Shown in pieces: positions 1 through 8,713 of a stretch of DNA of 64,000 nucleotides. Position numbers and translations under genes: made by a program. The stretch comes from an uncultured archaeon (GTDB taxonomy: Archaea; Nanobdellota; Nanobdellia; Pacearchaeales; GW2011-AR1): the NCBI GenBank assembly GCA_902385625.1, contig CABMGE010000027.1, positions 19,173 to 83,172 on the forward strand, read 5' to 3'. Within the stretch, counting starts at the first letter, position 1. Every line of letters begins with the position of its first letter. The notes beneath the pieces are model-generated. The model did no database searches. It was not told the DNA's origin and was given only the letters and a program-made list of their open reading frames with translations.

Positions 1-349
1 CAGAATAGTCAAGATCAAGAGTTAACATTTCAAGTTCAAGAGTTCCAAGCATTTCATAAATTTCACTTAAAACTTCCTTGTCTCCGCTATCTAGTTTTTT
101 TATTAGTTTAAAGAAAAACATCGGAGCATTACTAGGATTGAGAATAATATCTGCAAATCTAGAGTATCCAGTTATCTTTTCTGCAATCGTCCTTCTTATT
201 TTTCTTAGCAAAAAATCAGTCTCAGCCTCTGTTTCCTCAATATCAAAAAGTTTGTTTAATTCATAAAACTCTGGGAGTCCATGTTTTAGCCTAATTTTTT
301 CATACTCTTCCTTGAGTTTGTCTAGATTACAAGAATCATCATTAGTCAT
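1..349 (-). CDS. Partial CDS running off the left window edge (MTNDDSCNLDKLKEEYEKIRLKHGLPEFYELNKLFDIEETEAETDFLLRKIRRTIAEKITGYSRF...), unknown function
   Basis: Reverse strand is open from ATG at 349 to position 1; absent from the ORF track because it is truncated. Confidence 0.75.
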   Translation of the reverse strand, partial: MTNDDSCNLDKLKEEYEKIRLKHGLPEFYELNKLFDIEETEAETDFLLRKIRRTIAEKITGYSRFADIILNPSNAPMFFFKLIKKLDSGDKEVLSEIYEMLGTLELEMLTLDLDYS

Positions 350-571
350 AATAAAAAACCGTAAAAGATGCTTTATAAACTTTCTCAATGTTAAAAAAAG
401 TCAAAGTTTCTGCAGATCTGCCCTTTTTTAAAGTTTTAATTTTTTTAACTCACCGAATTCCAAAAAGTACGAAATTCATAAGATTTAAATAATCAAGTCT
501 TTTCTTTTTTATATAATTCAGGTTATTTTTATATCGATAAAAAATAACTTTGAAAAAAATCTACCTCTAAA

Positions 572-1171
572 ATGAAAAAAACAAAAAATACTGAAAAAGT
601 GAATCTAAAAAAAATTGAAAAAACCTTAATTGAAGTAGGACTAAAAATAGCAAAAAGAGGAGAAGGTGCTTTATTTGTAGTAGGAAAGGTAGAATATAAA
701 CCTCTAGTAGATCAAACAGTGCCTGCATTTGATATAACCAAAAATCCAAAATTACTTGAGTCTCTTGCAATAATGGATGGAGCAGTTATAATCGGGAAAG
801 ATGGACTCATGGAAGCATATGGTGCAATGATTAAAGCAACCAAAACATTCAAGAATTTTGGAACAAGACATAGTGCTGCATTAAGTGCTTCAAAAAAAGG
901 AAATATTGTTATAGTTATATCTGAAGAAGATAGAAAAGTTAGAATCTTAAAAAGTGGAAAGATGATAATGCAACTTGATGCACTTCAAAAAGGAGTTGAG
1001 GATTCTGTTCCACATGCAGTAGACATTTTAGAATCAGTTGGAGTAGGAACAATAGGAACTATTGGAACAAGTTTACTAATACCAACACTTGGAATAGCAT
1101 TGGTTCCTGGAATTGTAGTATTTGGAAGTACTTATTATCTTGCAAAAATGTTATCAAAAAAACTCAGATAA
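572..1171 (+). CDS. dacZ: DisA_N-type diadenylate cyclase (c-di-AMP synthase, archaeal DacZ-like)
   Basis: DGAVIIGKDG and GTRHSAALSAS motifs followed by IVIVISEEDRKVRI, matching the DGA and RHR-type DAC signature. Confidence 0.85.
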   Translation: MKKTKNTEKVNLKKIEKTLIEVGLKIAKRGEGALFVVGKVEYKPLVDQTVPAFDITKNPKLLESLAIMDGAVIIGKDGLMEAYGAMIKATKTFKNFGTRHSAALSASKKGNIVIVISEEDRKVRILKSGKMIMQLDALQKGVEDSVPHAVDILESVGVGTIGTIGTSLLIPTLGIALVPGIVVFGSTYYLAKMLSKKLR

Positions 1172-1205
1172 TTCTAGTATTTTCTTATTATATTATTGAT
1201 TTAAA

Positions 1206-1225
1206 TTTTTGTTGTCAAACAAAAA
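1206..1225. other. Stem-loop TTTTTGTT-GTCA-AACAAAAA, intergenic
   Basis: Perfect 8-bp inverted repeat downstream of the DAC gene. Confidence 0.5.
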
Positions 1226-1287
1226 GGTTTATAATAGAGTTTGACTTTATTATTTATAGGATTGTTATTAATAAAAAAGGAGGGAAA

Positions 1288-1506
1288 ATGGCTAAAAAAA
1301 TGGCAAAAGTAAGACCTGTTTCAGTTTTAGTTAGTATTGCTGTTTGGCTTACAGGAGTATTAGTTTCTCTGGCAGTAGGGTTTGGAATGATTGATCAAAT
1401 TCTTACAGTTAGGTGGATTCCTGTAATTGTAACAGTTTGGGCAGGATGGGTAGTTGTAATACTAACAGTACTAAGTGTAATACTTGCGATAATAGAAAGA
1501 ATATAA
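1288..1506 (+). CDS. Small two-TM membrane protein
   Basis: ORF with two hydrophobic segments; GGAGGG just before ATG. Confidence 0.7.
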   Translation: MAKKMAKVRPVSVLVSIAVWLTGVLVSLAVGFGMIDQILTVRWIPVIVTVWAGWVVVILTVLSVILAIIERI

Positions 1507-1585
1507 ATAATTTTTTATTTTTTTAATAACCGCAATATTTTTATATGCTTTTTTGTTATAATATCTATAAAAAAGGTGAAATAAT

Positions 1586-1945
1586 ATGATAAATTTTATT
1601 ATAGTAATAATTCTGATAGTAGTTGCAGTAGTTGCAATAAAGATGAATCATCTTAGACATAAGTCTGGAATAGTTGTTCTCATTTTAATAGCTCTTTTCT
1701 TCTATGTTACAGTAACTTTTGTAACAAATAAAAATAATATTGATCTTACTACTTATGATGGTTTCATGAGTGGAATGAAAGTATATGGAGGATGGCTTGT
1801 AAACGGTTTTCAAAACATAAAATCAATAACAGGAAATGCAGTAAAAATGGATTGGACTGCAACAAATGCAAGCATTTCAGATAACCCTAAAACCAATTTA
1901 AAATCCCCCTCAGCTACAAAGGCAAGTGTGACAGTTCATAAATAA
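1586..1945 (+). CDS. Small membrane-anchored protein
   Basis: ORF with two N-terminal hydrophobic segments; ribosome-binding-like AAAGGTGA upstream. Confidence 0.7.
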   Translation: MINFIIVIILIVVAVVAIKMNHLRHKSGIVVLILIALFFYVTVTFVTNKNNIDLTTYDGFMSGMKVYGGWLVNGFQNIKSITGNAVKMDWTATNASISDNPKTNLKSPSATKASVTVHK

Positions 1946-1982
1946 TTCTTTTAAAAGTCCTTCTTTATCATTAATAATCAGA

Positions 1983-2009
1983 TTTATTTGAAATTCATTT
2001 TCAAATAAA
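1983..2009. other. Stem-loop TTTATTTGAA-ATTCATT-TTCAAATAAA
   Basis: Perfect 10-bp inverted repeat between the 119-aa gene and tRNA-Thr. Confidence 0.5.
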
Positions 2010-2093
2010 ATAGTATCTTTATCTCAGGAATTATTAATTCCAGATAGAACAGAATGATTAGTTTTTTAAATTAAGATAAATTAAGAGTTTTAT

Positions 2094-2168
2094 GCCGCAG
2101 TAGCTCAGTCTGGCTAGAGCGTTTCATTGGTAATGAAAAGGTCCTGAGTTCGATCCTCAGCTGTGGCT
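2094..2168 (+). tRNA. tRNA-Thr (GGT)
   Basis: Acceptor GCCGCAG/CTGTGGC, anticodon loop TTGGTAA flanked by TTTCA/TGAAA, T-loop GTTCGATCC. Confidence 0.95.
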
Positions 2169-2242
2169 TTTATTTTTTTAGAGTATTAGACTTCTAAATT
2201 CTTAAAAATGGCTTTACAATAGTTTTGCATCTACAAAATAAA

Positions 2243-2279
2243 AATTGTTTTTAGCTCAATTTATTTGAGATAAAAACAA
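2243..2279. terminator. Stem-loop GTTTTTA-g-CTCAA-tttat-TTGAG-a-TAAAAAC between convergent tRNA-Thr and cupredoxin-like gene
   Basis: Long inverted repeat with one internal mismatch. Confidence 0.45.
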
Positions 2280-2292
2280 CAAACTTAAACTA

Positions 2293-2312
2293 TTTTATAC
2301 AAATGTATAAAA
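2293..2312 (-). terminator. Terminator-like hairpin TTTTATAC-AAAT-GTATAAAA, 6 nt after the stop of the 131-aa gene
   Basis: Perfect 8-bp stem; similar hairpins follow stops near 55875 and 61775. Confidence 0.5.
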
Positions 2313-2318
2313 TATGTC

Positions 2319-2714
2319 TTAAAACGGCTTGACAATAATCTTGCCTTTTTTATAAGAAGGTTTTACACAACCATATTCATAAAGACCATTATGATCAAAA
2401 GTATAAGTATAATTTTGACCTCTAAATAATTTTATAGGAGCAGTCATATTTAAGGATTCAAAAGAAAGTTCCTGGACATTGGAATCTTTGTTCTTCCAAA
2501 TTACAGTATCTCCTCGCGCAATAGTGAGTTCAGGAGGCAAAAATCCAATAGCAGTTATCTCCACTATATAGACCTTTGATTTACATAAAGCATTATTAAC
2601 AGTTCCAACAGAAAGAGTTCTCTTACCATTAAGAGTAATTACAAGATATACTGCCATTAATGAAATTAAAATTAAAACTAGTATGCATATAAAAATCCAA
2701 GTTCTAGGTTTCAT
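2319..2714 (-). CDS. Membrane-anchored cupredoxin-like domain protein with degenerate copper site
   Basis: LTIARGDTVIWKNKDSNVQELSFES...YTFDHNGLYEYGCVKPSYKKGKIIV pattern of plastocyanin/azurin-like domains. Confidence 0.7.
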   Translation of the reverse strand: MKPRTWIFICILVLILISLMAVYLVITLNGKRTLSVGTVNNALCKSKVYIVEITAIGFLPPELTIARGDTVIWKNKDSNVQELSFESLNMTAPIKLFRGQNYTYTFDHNGLYEYGCVKPSYKKGKIIVKPF

Positions 2715-2797
2715 ACTTCTTTTATTAATTGTTTAAGACACAGACTAAATAATATAAGCAAAACTCTTTTTAAAGCTTATGAAAATAGAGCATAAGC

Positions 2798-5044
2798 TTA
2801 ATTTCTCACAATAGAAAGTATCTGAGCTATTAAATAACCATATCCTTGTTTTTGCAAGAATTGTCTTATTACCTCAGTGGTTGCATATCCAGTATTAACT
2901 CCGCCACCTATAGAAGTTACTCCAACAAGTCTTCCATTATAAAAAAGACCTCCTCCACTTTCCCCACCAATTACTCCTTCATCATTTTGAGTCCAGATTC
3001 TTCCAGTACCAACCTGAGTAATAAGTGTTTCGGTTTGCTTAAAAGGACCAGCATTAGGACATCCAATTCTTAAGGCATATCCTCCCTCTTGAGGATCTCG
3101 CCCAGCAGAAGCAATAGGAACATAAGAAATCTTATCAATCTTAGTATCAAGCCTAATTAATGAAAGATCCCATCCACTCCCACTTTGAGAATCACTATAA
3201 CCTCCAAGAACAGTTCCAGAGTATTTTTTTCCATCAACAAAGTCCGCAGTTACTTTTTGGCCCTGAGTATCTGTAACATGCCCTGCAGTAAGAATTAAAG
3301 GATAACCCTCTTTATCCACTCCAACCACAGTCCCAGAACCTGCAATACCATAACCATCAACATGTAATCTAACACTTGCAAGAGGGGGATTTTTTCTTCT
3401 TTCTTCTTCTTCAATTCTTAGTCCCTCAACAGTTCTCTGAAGCGCAGCAATTGAATCTTTTCCATCATCCTGACTAATATAATTTGCAAGCTGTTCTTTA
3501 ACATTAGAATTTATGCTTTCATCATAAAACTTTTGCTGTTCAGGAGTTAACTGATTAAAAGCAACACTCGAGGACACATAAAAATCACCTTTAGCTTTAA
3601 AAAAATCCAAAGAACCTTTAAATGTACCCACTGGAACAGATGCATACTGATTACGATTATTTGAATAAACCTCAAAATCCTTTAACTTGTTCCCTTCATT
3701 ATCAACAAAAACAATCCTAGAATCAGGAGAAGACTTTCCATATTTAAAATCACTTTCAATTTGTTTTGTAGGATCAAAATAAAGCTCTCCACCCTCGCCA
3801 TAAAGACTATTTCTATCAAGAGTCGCAATACTTTCCCCACTTATTTTAATACTTGCAACATTTCCAGTTTCTGCCTTTTCAATAAAAACTTTTCCCTTAT
3901 TTGCCTGTACACTGGCAGTATTTTCAGAAGTTATACCAATTCCATAACGATTAGTTTCTGCAAAAAATACAGCAGGACCTTTTGCATTAAGTGAGGTAAG
4001 AATCATAGTATCTTTTCCATTACTATTCTTTCCAATAAAAATTGAGTCTAAATCCTTACTAATTTTATCTTTATCAAAGACTAAATAAACGTCTTTATTG
4101 TTTGCATTTTGAATAAAAAAATCGTTTTTTCCCTCGCTATTTTTTATAACTGCATTTTTATCATTAAAATAAAATCCATTATCTTTAAAATATAAAGTAC
4201 TAGTACCTCCGTTGGTTTCAAATAAATCACCATTAGGAAGAACAAGTGCTCCTCCGGATTTTGTACTAAATGAAAAAATAGTATCAGATTCTGCATCTTC
4301 GGTTTTTTTAGGTTCTTCTAGCTTTGTACCATCAGGAATAGTTATCCCTACTTTATTTCCATCTATACTAACTTTTGAATTAGCCGCAAGTTTATACTTA
4401 TATCCTCTTAAAACAATATCAGTCTGGCTGTCAACCTCAAAATTAGCATTTATAACTTTGCCTTGGGAGTTTATGTTAAAAGATCCCCCATCTTTTATAT
4501 TTGAAAAACTCTGTCTTTTAGAAAGATCTTTTTCAGGATAAAAACTAAAAGATCCTCCTCGAACATCAAGACTAACTTCCCCATTTTCAAGTTTTAATTG
4601 TGTCCCTGATTTAACTTCATGTTTATATCCATTAAGTGGAAAAGTCCAGTCTTCAGAAGCCTTAAAATCTGCTTTAATGAATTTTCCTTTAGAGTCAAAA
4701 TAAAACTTTCCACCAGGTTCAACACCTACATTATACGCCCAGTCTTCTCCTGATTTAGATAAAAGTGATCCATCTTTTTTAAATTCAACAACAATTCCTG
4801 TTCCACTTGAATCGGTTTTTATATTCACATTTTTTGCAGTTCCTATTTCGCTACCAGGATCACTAGAAAGACTTATTGTCTTGTAATTATCCCCCAGATC
4901 ATAACCATTCCCCCCCAAACCTTGGGCTTCAGGATTTCCCTCAATGTAAATACTTGATAATGCAAAAGTAAAACTTATTGTGAATAAAATTATTATAAAT
5001 ACCATGAATAAATTCAACTTTAATCTTAAGTTATTCGATTTCAT
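2798..5044 (-). CDS. Exported protein with N-terminal beta repeats and C-terminal trypsin-like serine protease domain
   Basis: Signal peptide; triad context ILTAGHV, WDLSLIRL, GESGGGLFYNGRLVGVTS. Confidence 0.85.
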   Translation of the reverse strand: MKSNNLRLKLNLFMVFIIILFTISFTFALSSIYIEGNPEAQGLGGNGYDLGDNYKTISLSSDPGSEIGTAKNVNIKTDSSGTGIVVEFKKDGSLLSKSGEDWAYNVGVEPGGKFYFDSKGKFIKADFKASEDWTFPLNGYKHEVKSGTQLKLENGEVSLDVRGGSFSFYPEKDLSKRQSFSNIKDGGSFNINSQGKVINANFEVDSQTDIVLRGYKYKLAANSKVSIDGNKVGITIPDGTKLEEPKKTEDAESDTIFSFSTKSGGALVLPNGDLFETNGGTSTLYFKDNGFYFNDKNAVIKNSEGKNDFFIQNANNKDVYLVFDKDKISKDLDSIFIGKNSNGKDTMILTSLNAKGPAVFFAETNRYGIGITSENTASVQANKGKVFIEKAETGNVASIKISGESIATLDRNSLYGEGGELYFDPTKQIESDFKYGKSSPDSRIVFVDNEGNKLKDFEVYSNNRNQYASVPVGTFKGSLDFFKAKGDFYVSSSVAFNQLTPEQQKFYDESINSNVKEQLANYISQDDGKDSIAALQRTVEGLRIEEEERRKNPPLASVRLHVDGYGIAGSGTVVGVDKEGYPLILTAGHVTDTQGQKVTADFVDGKKYSGTVLGGYSDSQSGSGWDLSLIRLDTKIDKISYVPIASAGRDPQEGGYALRIGCPNAGPFKQTETLITQVGTGRIWTQNDEGVIGGESGGGLFYNGRLVGVTSIGGGVNTGYATTEVIRQFLQKQGYGYLIAQILSIVRN

Positions 5045-5047
5045 TAT

Positions 5048-5923
5048 TTAATCATACTTGTTTGCAAAATAAAATAAATAATCTGCATTTTTTATTTTTG
5101 ATTTTTCATCAAGGATTCCAAATACAATTCCTTCTTTTGAGTTAGTCATTTTAATTTTCATATCATATTTATTTGACAAATTAGTAAGACAGCTCATGCA
5201 AATAGCATCTTGTTTTTCCATTTGCTTAGTCATAAGTTCTGTTATAAGAGAATGAATTTCATTGAGCCTTACCGGAATAACTGCTTCAAAATCCCGAATA
5301 GAATAAGTCTTTTCTCCCTTGGATATTTGTAATGGATAATTAACTAAAAAACTGACTTTTCCATTTTCAATAACTGCAGTTGTCCGAGCTTCTCCAGAAG
5401 TTACATTAAAATCAGGAAAATTTTTAAAATCATTTATGCAAAAATAAATAAAACTATCCATATATTTGGAAAGTTCATCTTCCATATTTTCTTTAGAAGG
5501 CATTAAATTTTCTTTTTCAATTAATTCTTCAGTCGGAGTTGCAGGCCCAGGAAGAGAAGGAACAATAGAAGATGAAGAATCATTAATTCTATAACCCTTA
5601 TCATAAAGATAAAATGCAAGACCTTCGTCAGAAATTTCATCAAAATTCATTTTAGGTTCAGGAGGAACAACAAATCCCCCAGTCTTTCCAATCTGATAAA
5701 TAGCATCATTCCCAACAGTTCTCACACACTCAGTTACAAAATTGTTTATAGGCTTAATATCTGGATCAATATTGGTTCCGGAAATTATAACCTTATTATT
5801 AGTAGATCTAAAAGTTAAAAACGTTGCAAGTCCTGCAACTATGAGTATTCCAAGAATAACAAATATAGTTACTTGAGAACGTTTGCAATTAAAAACCCCT
5901 CTCTTTTTCCAAACCTCTTTCAT
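5048..5923 (-). CDS. Pilin-like/class III-type N-terminus QVT protein, paralogue of 10831-11655
   Basis: N-term KRSQVTIFVILGILIVAGLATF; shared organisation with the 274-aa protein (CxxC 'CMSC'). Confidence 0.65.
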   Translation of the reverse strand: MKEVWKKRGVFNCKRSQVTIFVILGILIVAGLATFLTFRSTNNKVIISGTNIDPDIKPINNFVTECVRTVGNDAIYQIGKTGGFVVPPEPKMNFDEISDEGLAFYLYDKGYRINDSSSSIVPSLPGPATPTEELIEKENLMPSKENMEDELSKYMDSFIYFCINDFKNFPDFNVTSGEARTTAVIENGKVSFLVNYPLQISKGEKTYSIRDFEAVIPVRLNEIHSLITELMTKQMEKQDAICMSCLTNLSNKYDMKIKMTNSKEGIVFGILDEKSKIKNADYLFYFANKYD

Positions 5924-5984
5924 AAAATAAACAGGAAAATTACATTAATAAATGTTTTGAAAAAATAATTAAGATCAATTAAAA

Positions 5985-8663
5985 TTATCTTACGAACTTA
6001 CCATTCTGAATATAAATTGTTTTAGGAAACTCTTGAATATTTAAATTATAAAGCGCAGATGCCTGTGAACCTGTAATATAAATTCCATTTGAATTAGCTC
6101 CCTTGCCACAAGACTTACACCAAGAAGGTTCTGAAACCACTACAGGAATGAGTTTACCAGAAGATAACTCATTTAGTTTTTCTCCAGTAGCATATTTTAT
6201 ATTTGGACCACCAAAATTATTTTGACCTATATTTGAACTAAAAAAGCCCTGTCCATCAGGAACATATGTTCCTGCTGCACCCTGAGCACTAACCAACCTT
6301 CCTTTTGAAAAAAGATCTGATTCTGATTGACCATATTTAATCTGAGTTCCAGTTGCAGATGTTCCTGAACTGCTTCCAGCACCTGCTCCAGCACTAGGAT
6401 CACCAGAAGGAGCTTGAACTGAATCATCTCCACCAAGTAACTGAACAGGATCTTTATTCTGAGTATTTGAACCAGGAGTAGTTCCGGGATTGTTTCCAGG
6501 ATTACCTGTACTAAATTGACCATTAACCTGAGTTTTTCCTCCAGGAGTAACTCCAGGCCCAGTAGTACCAGCTCCAGCAATCTGAATTCCAAGACTTCCT
6601 AAAACCTGTGCAAATCTGCTTCCAGAACTAACACCTGCAGCAGTTGGATTAATAACAAGACCACCTAAAGGATCGTTTTCATATCTAACCTTCTGTGCTG
6701 CTCCACCACTAACTTCAACAATTTGATTTGCACCAAATCTTGAAACTTCAATGTTCTTGCTATTTGAAACATCTACTTTAATAGGAGAAGTTCCTGCATA
6801 ATTTCCTATAACTTCCATTCCATCTACACCATTTACAGTTATTTTAATTCCATTTATACCTGTAGATCCAGGTAATGGAAGATTAGTTCCTGCATAAGGA
6901 TTTAGAGAATCAATAGGAGTAGCTGGAGAAGGACATCCGCCAGGACCGCAACTACTACCTGAACTGCAACCGCCAGGCCCACAAGTACCTTTTGTAGTTG
7001 TAGGAGTTTGTGCAGAATTAATTATTGCATTTTCAGCACTAACATAACCAGTTAAACCTGCTGGAGCTTTTTGATTAAAATTAAGAAAGGCAACTTCCTG
7101 ATTTCCAATAGTTCTAAGTGATAAAACTTTAACATCTTTTGGATCTAATGGTTTTCCGCTAGAGTCATATGGATTATAATTATCTTGTAAAACAATACGA
7201 ACATCAACATTTTTTCCAGAATCTACCTGATTAGGATTTTTATCATCTCCAAAATTTTTTAAATTTACAGAAAAACTTCCCCCTTGTTCACTATTCTTAG
7301 TAAAAAAATTATTTCCAGCCCTTACCCAACCCTGGCCTGAAGAAGAGGTAATACCTAAATTTTTATCACTTATCTTAACATCTAATGCAACATTCTTTTC
7401 ATCACCATAATAAGGATTAAAAGTCATCCCATTTATTTTAACATTTCCAAAGTCCTGATTAGCAACTCCTCCAGATCCTGATCCAATATCAAATTCCATA
7501 AAACCTTTTATATTTCCTAAATCAGATCCTGTAAACTTCAAAGTTCTTCCAGTACTAGATCCAGTTAAACTAAGACCATCATTACTATCAGCAACAATTT
7601 TATTAGACCATATCTGTGCATTAGAGAGTTTTAAAAAATCTTTTCCTTTATATTGTAAAGTAAGTTCTTTACTATCTTTATCATAACCTAATGCAAGATT
7701 CTTTGAATTTCCAATATCTAATTTTTCAAGGCCAGTATATTTCTTTTTAGTAGGCCCAGTTGTTGCCCCTTTTGCAAAATCTTTTGAATTAGATTTAGCT
7801 GCATCAGGAAGTGCTTCATGAGAAATTGCAATTGCAAATCTCTCGCGAACTTCACTCATGCCCTTCATAGGATCATTTAAAGAAGTAATTAAATTTTTTA
7901 TTCCAGCTTCATCAGGAGTTTTTCCATCCTTGCCTTGCAAAGATTTCCACATATCATTAAAAAACTTATTTGTTTTTTCAAAATTTTTATCTCCAGTAGA
8001 ATACTGTTTATATGCAGATAAAAGAAAATCCTTTCTTACTGCCTGCAAATCTTTTATTGAAGTCGCAGTATCTTTTGCATTTGAACTTATAGCTTCTCCC
8101 CCTGTATTTTTCTCTGTAAAAGCAACTTTTAAAAATTTTAATCTTTCTTCATCAGGAAGTTTTTTAACTAAATCATCAAGTTTTCCTGCATCTTTTAATT
8201 TTGCAGCAGTTTTTGCAGCATTATCCCAAGTGAGTTTAGTCCATAAATCTGCAAATTGTTTATCTTCGAGTTTAAGGGTATTAGTTATATCTAAACTTTT
8301 TGAAGATAACATTTGAGTCCATAACTGATCAAGTTTAGAATTAGAAAATCCTGGCTTTGTCTGTGAAATAAGTCCATTAACACCATTCCAAAAAGATTTT
8401 GGATCTGTTTTAAGAAGTTCAGCAGCTTTATCAGGATATTTATACCATTCTTCAGGTTTTTTTACATCAAACTGAGGAGTAGTTGGAGCAGCAGGAGCAG
8501 CTCCAGTAGCCGCAGTTGTAGGAGTTGTTCCATAACCTCCAAAATTTCCAATACTAATTGGAGCTTGAGAAATAATATTTGAAATACTAAAAACAATAAC
8601 TAGAATAAATATAAAAAACATCACAGATAATGTTTTCTTTCTTTCCAGACCTTCTTTTTTCAT
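5985..8663 (-). CDS. Large exported protein with duplicated CGPGGC motif and C-terminal WCxxC thioredoxin-like domain
   Basis: N-terminal hydrophobic segment; TCGPGGCSSGSSCGPGGC; EPSWCKSCGK...FPKTIYIQNGKFV. Confidence 0.7.
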   Translation of the reverse strand: MKKEGLERKKTLSVMFFIFILVIVFSISNIISQAPISIGNFGGYGTTPTTAATGAAPAAPTTPQFDVKKPEEWYKYPDKAAELLKTDPKSFWNGVNGLISQTKPGFSNSKLDQLWTQMLSSKSLDITNTLKLEDKQFADLWTKLTWDNAAKTAAKLKDAGKLDDLVKKLPDEERLKFLKVAFTEKNTGGEAISSNAKDTATSIKDLQAVRKDFLLSAYKQYSTGDKNFEKTNKFFNDMWKSLQGKDGKTPDEAGIKNLITSLNDPMKGMSEVRERFAIAISHEALPDAAKSNSKDFAKGATTGPTKKKYTGLEKLDIGNSKNLALGYDKDSKELTLQYKGKDFLKLSNAQIWSNKIVADSNDGLSLTGSSTGRTLKFTGSDLGNIKGFMEFDIGSGSGGVANQDFGNVKINGMTFNPYYGDEKNVALDVKISDKNLGITSSSGQGWVRAGNNFFTKNSEQGGSFSVNLKNFGDDKNPNQVDSGKNVDVRIVLQDNYNPYDSSGKPLDPKDVKVLSLRTIGNQEVAFLNFNQKAPAGLTGYVSAENAIINSAQTPTTTKGTCGPGGCSSGSSCGPGGCPSPATPIDSLNPYAGTNLPLPGSTGINGIKITVNGVDGMEVIGNYAGTSPIKVDVSNSKNIEVSRFGANQIVEVSGGAAQKVRYENDPLGGLVINPTAAGVSSGSRFAQVLGSLGIQIAGAGTTGPGVTPGGKTQVNGQFSTGNPGNNPGTTPGSNTQNKDPVQLLGGDDSVQAPSGDPSAGAGAGSSSGTSATGTQIKYGQSESDLFSKGRLVSAQGAAGTYVPDGQGFFSSNIGQNNFGGPNIKYATGEKLNELSSGKLIPVVVSEPSWCKSCGKGANSNGIYITGSQASALYNLNIQEFPKTIYIQNGKFVR

Positions 8664-8713
8664 TTATTAATAAAATAACCGTAATTTAAAAATCTTTGTA
8701 AGCGAAATAACTT

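Noticed and set aside
4212-4541. 109-aa plus-strand ORF
   Set aside because: Antisense to the protease gene, no supporting signal
6227-6592. 121-aa minus-strand ORF inside the 892-aa gene
   Set aside because: Out-of-frame Leu/Glu/Val-rich translation of the same repetitive low-complexity sequence
7858-8316. 152-aa plus-strand ORF opposite the 892-aa exported protein gene
   Set aside because: Antisense shadow of a strongly supported coding frame; no recognisable motifs
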